A stretch of 56,664 nt of DNA, from contig JAFGEL010000101.1 of the NCBI GenBank assembly GCA_016931615.1, positions 1 to 56,664 of the forward strand. The letters are read 5' to 3'. Source of the DNA: Desulfuromonadales bacterium. GTDB taxonomy: Bacteria; Desulfobacterota; Desulfuromonadia; Desulfuromonadales; Geopsychrobacteraceae. Shown here piece by piece: positions 50,858 through 56,664 of this stretch. The number at the start of each line of letters is the position of its first letter. The first letter of the stretch is position 1. The notes beneath the pieces are model-generated. The model did no database searches. It had not been told where the DNA came from and saw nothing but the letters and a program-made list of their open reading frames with translations. The position numbers and the translations under genes are program-made.

Positions 50858-51966
50858 GGTGTCCTGTTGAACCAGCCATGGCGAATCAGGTCACGCCGCA
50901 ACTCGCTGCCCTGGTTACGCACCATCCCCTGGTACCAGAACCGTTCGTGCTGAAGTTTCATCTCGTTGGGAGCGTCGAGACGTTTACGGCGGTCCGTGAG
51001 CATATTTTGAAAAATTCGATCCGGCTCTGCAACGATTGAAAGGATTTTTTTAGTCAGATCGTTTGGGGCAACTTCAATGACCAATTGGATGGCATCGCGG
51101 ATTCTTAAACCCTGTCGGTATTCCCACAAGTCTCCGTCAAATGCATTTTCACACTCGGCGACAAAGTCACTCCAGTCAAGTAACAGGCCGCCGAATTCCA
51201 GATCTGAGAACTCATGATGCGGCAACCTGCTTTTGATCAGTTGGGCGATCTGTTCCTGCTCTTTGCGCGTGAGGAAAAATGACAGACCTTCCTCGACCTG
51301 GTACATGTCAAGCTGCTCGGTCAGTTCATGGCAGAAGACCGAAGCATCGAGTTCGCTGTTGCTCATGTCTTTCAGCTGTTGGGGGAGTTGTTCGCGTGTG
51401 AGGCTGAGCAGTGAAAGGTGATCATGGCCAAACTCTGAGGGGAGAATGAGGTTCTCATTGTAGGGCACCTGATGGCAATAGAGAAAATCGCTCAAACGCA
51501 GATGATTATCAGTGAAAAAGGTCAGAACTTTCTCTTCAGAGTAGAAGAACTCCAGACCTTTGCGGTTGTTGGCCAGTCCGAAACCGACAAAGCCGTCATG
51601 AATAAGCCGCTCAATATAGGGGGCCACCGTGCTCAAAATAAAATCGGTCGATAAATAGGGTGAGTAATAAACCTCAGGGACCGGTCTCTCTGCCGCTCCG
51701 CTACGGCGGGATTGCAGCGGATCATCTGGGTAGAACTCTAAAATGAAGAACGCCTCTTCCGACAGGAACCGCGAAAAAGCACCAAAGAGGGACGCGACTT
51801 TTTTGACATCGACAATGGCCGTAAAACGATAGGCATTATCACAGTCTTCGAGCAATGCCAGCTCAAACCCTTCGGTCTGGCGAGCTTTTTCTTCTGGATC
51901 GGACCAGGGGTGAAGTCCTGCAGGAAGTTCAACGTTGTCTGCCAAAAGAACACCTTTCAAGAGCAT
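50854..51966 (-). CDS. Conserved-looking protein of unknown function upstream of mqnB
   Basis: Not recognised. About 370 aa from ATG 51966; a longer frame begins at a TTG at 52038, and a TTG at 51945 has a better ribosome-binding site, so the start is open. It is acidic and soluble, with no signal or membrane segment, and rich in Phe, Leu and Glu. Landmarks: HDGFVGFGLANNRKGLEFFY, LPSEFGHDHLSLLSLTREQL and a C-terminal EMKLQHERFWYQGMVRNQGS. The four-base overlap with mqnB suggests one operon; a link to quinone metabolism is only positional. Confidence 0.7.
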   Translation of the reverse strand: MLLKGVLLADNVELPAGLHPWSDPEEKARQTEGFELALLEDCDNAYRFTAIVDVKKVASLFGAFSRFLSEEAFFILEFYPDDPLQSRRSGAAERPVPEVYYSPYLSTDFILSTVAPYIERLIHDGFVGFGLANNRKGLEFFYSEEKVLTFFTDNHLRLSDFLYCHQVPYNENLILPSEFGHDHLSLLSLTREQLPQQLKDMSNSELDASVFCHELTEQLDMYQVEEGLSFFLTRKEQEQIAQLIKSRLPHHEFSDLEFGGLLLDWSDFVAECENAFDGDLWEYRQGLRIRDAIQLVIEVAPNDLTKKILSIVAEPDRIFQNMLTDRRKRLDAPNEMKLQHERFWYQGMVRNQGSELRRDLIRHGWFNRTP

Positions 51967-52142
51967 GAAGAGCTTACTGAATAAGTAGAGGATTTTATCT
52001 TTCAAGTCAACCGCGTGAAGATGAAGATATGGTGCCAATGTAATATGAGGAAATTTTAAAAAAATATGATTAGACTCTTGATATGAGACTTTTTAAATGA
52101 TATACAGAATTGTTGGTTTTAATCTTTGCCAAGGAGCGGCTC

Positions 52143-52640
52143 ATGCTTGGTCCCCAGTCATCACTGGTCATGTACGACGAGGAGTACCAGCGGATTCTTT
52201 TATTGCTTGAAAGACTGCTGCGCGAATCAAATTCCAAAGTTATTTTTCTGGTCGATAAGAATGGGCAACTCATTGCTGCAACCGGCGAAACGGCACATCT
52301 GGATACAACTAGCCTGGCATCCTTGACGGCAGGGAATATTGCGGCAACGGGAGGATTGGCAAAGCTGATCGGTGAAAAGGAATTCTCCATCCTGTTTCAC
52401 GAGGGAGAGAAGGATAATATCCATATTTCTATCGTTGGTGGCAGGGTGATTCTGGTGGTTATATTTGACCAGCGAAGTTCTTTAGGTTTGGTCAGGCTGA
52501 GGGTTAAAAAGGCCAGTATTGAACTGGCAACAGTGTTTGAAGAGCTGGCCCACAAATCCGAACGGGAAAGTTCTTCGACCAGCGTGCCAAGTCCTTTTGC
52601 AGAGATAACGGACGATGATATTGACAACCTCTTCAACTGA
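52143..52640 (+). CDS. mglB: Roadblock/LC7 protein, MglB-like
   Basis: A 165-aa protein with a Roadblock/LC7 domain (about 10-120: VMYDEEYQRILLLLERLLRE, then VIFLVDKNGQLIAATGE, and a C-terminal GGRVILVVIFDQRSSLGLVR). MglB is the GTPase-activating partner of MglA. AAGGAG lies eight bases before ATG 52143. mglA follows after 15 bases. In Myxococcus the pair sets polarity for gliding; here it could position polar flagella, pili or chemosensory arrays. Confidence 0.88.
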   Translation: MLGPQSSLVMYDEEYQRILLLLERLLRESNSKVIFLVDKNGQLIAATGETAHLDTTSLASLTAGNIAATGGLAKLIGEKEFSILFHEGEKDNIHISIVGGRVILVVIFDQRSSLGLVRLRVKKASIELATVFEELAHKSERESSSTSVPSPFAEITDDDIDNLFN

Positions 52641-52655
52641 TCGGGGTTCGCGGTA

Positions 52656-53243
52656 ATGTCTTTTATAAATTACGCATCACGAGAAATTAACTGCAAGATC
52701 GTTTATTACGGCCCGGGGCTGTGTGGAAAAACCACCAACCTGCAGTTTATCTATAACAAGACGGCAGAAGAGTCCAAAGGCAAGATGATCTCTCTGGCCA
52801 CGGAAACGGAGCGCACCCTGTTTTTTGATTTTCTCCCTTTGGCACTGGGAGAAATCAGGGGTTTCAAAACCCGTTTTCACCTCTATACCGTCCCCGGACA
52901 GGTCTTCTATGACGCCTCCCGTAAGCTGATCCTCAAGGGGGTTGATGGCGTTGTTTTTGTTGCCGATTCTCAGGAAGAGCGTCTGGATGCCAATATCGAA
53001 AGCCTTGAAAACCTCAAAGACAATCTCGAGGAGCAAGGCTTTGACATTGAGAAGATCCCCTTCGTGATTCAATACAACAAGCGGGACTTGCCGAATGTCA
53101 GCTCGATTGAAGAGCTGAGCAGTTTGCTCAATGAACGCAAAGTTCCTGAGTTGGAGGCCTGTGCCATGACCGGTGAAGGTGTTTTTGAAACCCTTAAAGC
53201 CGTGGCGAAACTGGTATTGAACGATCTCAAGAAAGGGGGGTAG
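52656..53243 (+). CDS. mglA: Ras-like GTPase MglA
   Basis: A 195-aa small GTPase. It has the N-terminus [20 protein letters not shown] and the P-loop GPGLCGKTT (19-27), the MglA form, followed by [20 protein letters not shown] (the switch II region, with PGQ in place of DxxG) and the base-recognition motif NKRD in [12 protein letters not shown]. It is encoded directly after its activator mglB. Cell-polarity function is known from the family. Confidence 0.95.
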   Translation: MSFINYASREINCKIVYYGPGLCGKTTNLQFIYNKTAEESKGKMISLATETERTLFFDFLPLALGEIRGFKTRFHLYTVPGQVFYDASRKLILKGVDGVVFVADSQEERLDANIESLENLKDNLEEQGFDIEKIPFVIQYNKRDLPNVSSIEELSSLLNERKVPELEACAMTGEGVFETLKAVAKLVLNDLKKGG

Positions 53244-53261
53244 TCGAGCGCCAAAAAAGGC

Positions 53262-53290
53262 TTGACAGCCGCGGGGTAATCCCCTATATT
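53262..53290 (+). promoter_or_regulatory. Sigma-70 promoter of tRNA-Asn
   Basis: TTGACA (53262-53267), 17 bases, TATATT (53285-53290), 19 bases before the mature tRNA. Confidence 0.85.
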
Positions 53291-53309
53291 CCGTCCCCGC
53301 AACATTTAT

Positions 53310-53385
53310 TCCCTCTTAGCTCAGTTGGTAGAGCATCTGACTGTTAATCAGACTGTCGCTGGTTCGAGCCCAGCAGAGGGAGCCA
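53310..53385 (+). tRNA. tRNA-Asn (GTT)
   Basis: 76 nt with encoded CCA. Acceptor TCCCTCT / AGAGGGA, D-arm GCTCAGTTGGTAGAGC, anticodon loop CTGTTAA with GTT at 53343-53345, T-arm GCTGGTTCGAGCCCAGC. Near-consensus promoter upstream and terminator downstream. Confidence 0.97.
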
Positions 53386-53393
53386 TAAATCCA

Positions 53394-53428
53394 GGCACTT
53401 ACGGCAATTCGCTGTGAGTGCCTTTTTT
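53394..53428 (+). terminator. Terminator of tRNA-Asn
   Basis: GGCACT (53394-53399) pairs with AGTGCC (53417-53422) over a 17-base loop, followed by TTTTTT. Confidence 0.8.
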
Positions 53429-53519
53429 GTTGAGCCGGTTTTGTCCCCGCCCTGTTCTCACTTGATGCCGATTTCTTTCATTTTTTCTTTAGCTGTTACC
53501 TTTAAACGCTAAGTTCTGC

Positions 53520-53553
53520 AAAAACGAATGCCCCTGGAAACTCCAGGGGCATT
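53520..53553 (-). terminator. Terminator of the transglutaminase-like gene
   Basis: AATGCCCCTGGA / TCCAGGGGCATT (53527-53553) is a near-perfect hairpin. On the minus strand it is followed by CGTTTTT, placing it downstream of the gene ending at 53628. Confidence 0.75.
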
Positions 53554-53627
53554 AGATATAAAACTCACAATATCAGCGAAAACGGCCCAAGATCGATCAA
53601 GTCCAACCTTCAAATCATGCCCCTTCA

Positions 53628-54482
53628 CTACGACAATCTGGTGACCCAAACCCCCACATCAAGGTTCGCTCCCGGTGGCCCAAGGAACGATCCGGCAACA
53701 GGTGGCACCGAGTCCGGCCGCCTGGCCACCGCGATCGCAATATGATCGGTGCCGACGATTTGGCCGATGGTCGGATCGAAGCCTTTCCAACCCGCACCGG
53801 GCAGATAGACTTCGGCCCAGGCATGGGTGGCACCGTAATCGACCGCAGACGGCGGGGCGTGGAGATAGCCACTGACAAAGCGTGCGGCAAGCCCCAGCTT
53901 GCGGGCTGCTGCCATAAACAGATTGGCAAAATCCCGACAGGAGCCGGTTCGGCAAGAAAGAGTCTCCATGGCCGTTTGCACGCCCGGTTCTTCACGGATT
54001 TGATAAGTCATCTCTTGCTGAATCTGACTGCAAAGACGTTGCAATATGGCGTAAGTTTGAATCTGCTCACCGGCCGGGCAGAGCTTGGTGACCCATTCAG
54101 TCAATGGGCTATTGATGCTGTTGTCCGCGGGGGCCATGTAGGGGGTCAGCAGAGGCCGGTCCTCCGGGGTATAGGCAAACGGAAAGTCTGTCGCGTAATC
54201 GGCCAGCAGGAAATCGAGTGGGGTCTGATTGAACTGTTGGATGACGACATTGCTTTCGATGGAGAGTTGGTTGGCCGGTTCGGAAAAGGTCGCAATCGCC
54301 ACGGAATTATCTTCTACGTCCCGATGCCAACGCAGGGACGCTGTTGGGCTGATTTTTAGAGACGAAGATTCGATACGCAACTCATGTCCTTCCCGGGGCC
54401 GCGACCGCAGCGAATGCGGGTTAAGCTGGACCGAGGCGGAAAAATTATAATAGGTGCGATGAAGAATTCGGTAGCGCTGCAT
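53628..54482 (-). CDS. Transglutaminase-like cysteine protease family protein
   Basis: 284 aa. An N-terminal beta domain (YRILHRTYYNFSASVQLNPH, typical of the bacterial transglutaminase-like N domain) is followed by the catalytic core with the triad Cys in RTGSCRDFANLFMAAAR (near 178), His in ATHAWAEVYLPGAGW (near 220) and Asp in GFDPT (near 235). No signal peptide, so probably cytoplasmic; family members act as peptidases or amide-bond ligases. Partner genes for a specific pathway are not present. Confidence 0.88.
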   Translation of the reverse strand: MQRYRILHRTYYNFSASVQLNPHSLRSRPREGHELRIESSSLKISPTASLRWHRDVEDNSVAIATFSEPANQLSIESNVVIQQFNQTPLDFLLADYATDFPFAYTPEDRPLLTPYMAPADNSINSPLTEWVTKLCPAGEQIQTYAILQRLCSQIQQEMTYQIREEPGVQTAMETLSCRTGSCRDFANLFMAAARKLGLAARFVSGYLHAPPSAVDYGATHAWAEVYLPGAGWKGFDPTIGQIVGTDHIAIAVARRPDSVPPVAGSFLGPPGANLDVGVWVTRLS

Positions 54483-54606
54483 AGGCTATCCAGTTCGGCA
54501 AAGCGATTGTGGACAAAGCCTTGCGGGGGACGGAGGAGAATCTCGATATGACATTTCCTCTCTTTTCAGTATATGTGCAAGGATGCAGGACCACAAACGC
54601 CGCCCA

Positions 54607-55245
54607 TCATGGAATGGCATGGTAATAGACGGCAAAATAGTGGCAGGTGCTTCCCGCAAGAACAAAGAGGTGCCAGAGCGCGTGATGGAAGTGCAGCGGC
54701 TTCCAGGCATAAAAAATCAATCCGAAACTGTAAAACAGCCCGCCCGCCAGCAACAGCAGCAAGCCGGGAACCGGAATCAAAGCAACCGCTGGCTTGATGA
54801 CCAGGACGAGCAACCAACCCATCATCAGGTAGGTCAGCGGTCCCAGTATTTTGAACCGATAAATAAAGAACACTTTAAAAACAATGCCCAGAACCGCCAC
54901 TCCCCACACGGTCGCAAACAAGGTCCACCCCCAGTTGCCGCGCAGCAAACCCAGCGCAAAAGGGGTGTAGGTTCCGGCAATGAGGAGATAAATTGTCGCG
55001 TGGTCGAGAATTTTGAACAGCTTTCCAAGGCGCGCATCGTATTTGAAAACGTGATACAACGAAAACACCGCGTAGGAGATGACCAGGCTGCATCCATAGA
55101 TGCTGAAAGTTACAACATGCAGGCCCTCTCCGTTAAGGGCAGCCTGAACAATTAAGGCAACCAGACCGGGGATACTCAGGGCAAATCCAATGGCCGGAGT
55201 AATTATATTGGCGATATGGGTCGCTTTGTAATAGCGCTGATCCAT
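54607..55245 (-). CDS. trhA: Hemolysin III family (TrhA/YqfA-like) membrane protein
   Basis: 212 aa, seven hydrophobic segments, PAQR superfamily. Conserved: SYAVFSLYHVFKYDARLGKL (first His), FKILDHATIYLLIAGTYTPF (Asp, His), and the C-terminal HHALWHLFVLAGSTCHYFAV with histidines that bind zinc in relatives. A role in membrane lipid homeostasis is reported for the family; haemolysis is not implied. No strong ribosome-binding site is seen. Confidence 0.92.
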   Translation of the reverse strand: MDQRYYKATHIANIITPAIGFALSIPGLVALIVQAALNGEGLHVVTFSIYGCSLVISYAVFSLYHVFKYDARLGKLFKILDHATIYLLIAGTYTPFALGLLRGNWGWTLFATVWGVAVLGIVFKVFFIYRFKILGPLTYLMMGWLLVLVIKPAVALIPVPGLLLLLAGGLFYSFGLIFYAWKPLHFHHALWHLFVLAGSTCHYFAVYYHAIP

Positions 55246-55429
55246 GGCATATTGTCCATTTGCTGCCTAAGCTCGTCTCTTGAGCTATATTTTTAATTTT
55301 AACAAAAAAACAGATAGGGATTGATGGCATACGGGCCCCATGGAGGCTCATAATTCTTCTCGGTATAAACTTGTTATTGGTCTAATGCAGGGTTCACAAC
55401 CTTCTGGTACGTGGTGCCGCTGTTCTGAT

Positions 55430-56494
55430 TTAAGCAAAGTCTTCTTCGGCGTTCAGCCAAAACTCAAAACTCTCACGGGCACTGCGTGACATAATCCGCT
55501 GAAAAGAGATGGGATCGTAGAGGTAAAGGCAATGCCGGATTGCTGTGTAAGGGCTGAAGTTGCGCTCAGGATCGGCGGCAAGAAACTCGGCCTGGTACTC
55601 GCGAACCGTTTTCAGGTTTTCTACCAGGCTCTGATGCAGGTCACTTTTCTCGACAGTATTATTCAATTTGAGAATGTCCTGCACAAAACCATCGACCTTG
55701 TAATCCTCAAATTCAAAATCACGGAAAAAGTGCCCTGCCACCCGCAAAAAATTAAACGCGTTGATTACCTTGTCGCTGCCTGAGAAGGCCTCGACGGTTG
55801 TATCCTCCTCTTCATCAACCGGAGCGACCGTCGCCTTCTCAAGTAGTTCATCAGTCGCGTCGCGGATTTCCTTGAATTCTCGATCAGCCAGTTCAAACAG
55901 GGCGGAAAGAACATTGATCCGCCTGCGCAGATCGTTTGGAATCGACTTCTTGTATTTGATCTTGTGGTCCAGAACGCTCCAGGCATCCTGAATCAGCGAA
56001 CGGATCTGCACTTCTATCGGCAACTCGCCAAAGGGGCGATATTTTTCCTCTGCAGCCAACTGATCGCTTAAGGCCAGATCTATATGCAGCCCTTTGTAGC
56101 CGAAAGAATCCTCAGTACTTTCCACCGCAGAAATCTTGTCGGTGACATCGATAATCCGGAAATGATGCTGCAGAATTTCTGACACTTTGGCGATCTGATC
56201 TTCATACAGGCAGATGATGCGGATGCCGATCAGGTCGGAGATATAGTCCTGAATGCGGTAGGACTGCTCTGCTGCTTCAAGTTTGTTCTGATACTTGCGG
56301 TGAAATTTTTTGATACATTCATCTTTGCTTTTGATCCGTCCTTCGATTTTTGTCACCTCGCAGCTTTTTGACTGCTTAAGCAACGAAGCGATGATGCTGA
56401 TAGAGGCGTTCTTGGCTTCTTCAAACAGTTGTCGATTATTGTCGTAGTAGTGGAGGAAATTACGACGCTCCAGTTCAAAATCGAGCGATGGCAC
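55430..56494 (-). CDS. RelA/SpoT-domain protein, small alarmone synthetase-like
   Basis: 354 aa from GTG 56494, which has AAAGGAG six bases upstream; a longer frame to 56581 lacks support. The N-terminal ~220 residues match a (p)ppGpp synthetase domain: FHRKYQNKLEAAEQSYRIQD, ISDLIGIRIICLYEDQIAKV, SFGYKGLHIDLALSDQ (G-loop) and PIEVQIRSLIQDAWSVLDHK. There is no HD hydrolase domain. The C-terminal ~130 residues are acidic and helical with no known regulatory fold. Likely (p)ppGpp or pppApp synthesis. Confidence 0.85.
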   Translation of the reverse strand: MPSLDFELERRNFLHYYDNNRQLFEEAKNASISIIASLLKQSKSCEVTKIEGRIKSKDECIKKFHRKYQNKLEAAEQSYRIQDYISDLIGIRIICLYEDQIAKVSEILQHHFRIIDVTDKISAVESTEDSFGYKGLHIDLALSDQLAAEEKYRPFGELPIEVQIRSLIQDAWSVLDHKIKYKKSIPNDLRRRINVLSALFELADREFKEIRDATDELLEKATVAPVDEEEDTTVEAFSGSDKVINAFNFLRVAGHFFRDFEFEDYKVDGFVQDILKLNNTVEKSDLHQSLVENLKTVREYQAEFLAADPERNFSPYTAIRHCLYLYDPISFQRIMSRSARESFEFWLNAEEDFA

Positions 56495-56664
56495 AGGCAA
56501 CTCCTTTGCAGATATAATAATAGAAGAAGTATAGCAGCGAAGAAACAACCTGCGAGGCCCCGGCCCAATATCACTCACCATTGCTGTCTCATAGTTTTAA
56601 ATAAGCTGTAACTGGTCAATTTGTGGTTCTTTTTTTGGCTTAGGTGGCATGAACAGGTCCCATA

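Noticed and set aside
53742-54359. 205-codon plus-strand frame opposite the transglutaminase-like gene
   Set aside because: Antisense shadow; the minus-strand product has the full Cys-His-Asp triad.

Overview
The window reads as chromosome of a motile, anaerobic, Gram-negative delta-type proteobacterium, most likely a Desulfuromonadales-like member of the Desulfuromonadota/Desulfobacterota. This is inferred from gene content: FlhF/FlhG with a DUF2802 gene beside fliA, a one-chain pyruvate:ferredoxin oxidoreductase, futalosine-type menaquinone genes, an MglA/MglB pair, a PEP-CTERM protein and a selenoprotein gene. No species call is made.

Layout. (1) 1-23.6 kb is a flagellar cluster on the + strand: flhF-flhG-fliA-DUF2802, then flgF-flgG-flgA-flgH-flgI-flgJ (basal body), then flgM-flgN-flgK-flgL (late), csrA-fliW, fliC-flaG-fliD-fliS-fliT-like, a PilZ protein, a reverse-strand GGDEF protein, and a FliK-like/FlhB-tail pair. 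A vapBC toxin-antitoxin pair and several short palindromic repeats sit between fliW and fliC. Four sites with the same spacing (TAAA-N16-GTCGA) look like sigma-28 promoters. The csrA and fliC leaders both show GGA in a hairpin loop and again in the Shine-Dalgarno, as expected of a CsrA-FliW-flagellin circuit. (2) 23.6-24.9 kb is a mobile and repeat-rich interval: tRNA-Ser(GGA), a structured element ending in a copy of the tRNA 3' end, a palindromic repeat, an IS200-type element and the 4.5S/SRP RNA. (3) 25-31.6 kb is dnaX (with a complete E. coli-like frameshift signal), ybaB, recR and the pyruvate:ferredoxin oxidoreductase gene. (4) 31.7-41.6 kb is metabolism and transport: an AEC carrier, a DUF1820 protein, an aminotransferase behind an alanine-rich leader attenuator, gshA, a candidate small RNA, tkt, a TDT transporter, a flavoprotein disulfide reductase, and an ArsC-family selenoprotein whose reading frame passes through a TGA. 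(5) 41.7-53.4 kb is amino-acid and quinone synthesis: tRNA-Phe, aroF behind a phenylalanine-rich leader, serC, serA, mqnB-mqnD, MglB/MglA and tRNA-Asn, with a PEP-CTERM gene and a transposase-less IS200 derivative between serC and serA. (6) The right end carries a transglutaminase-like protease, a hemolysin III family protein and a RelA/SpoT-domain protein, all on the minus strand.

The most unusual signals are in expression control and recoding: two leader-peptide attenuators (Ala and Phe), a dnaX -1 frameshift cassette, a UGA-decoded selenoprotein, CsrA-type leaders on csrA and fliC, and a terminator-ended RNA candidate that shares 12 nt with the anti-Shine-Dalgarno tail of 16S rRNA. All calls come from reading the sequence; no database search was run.
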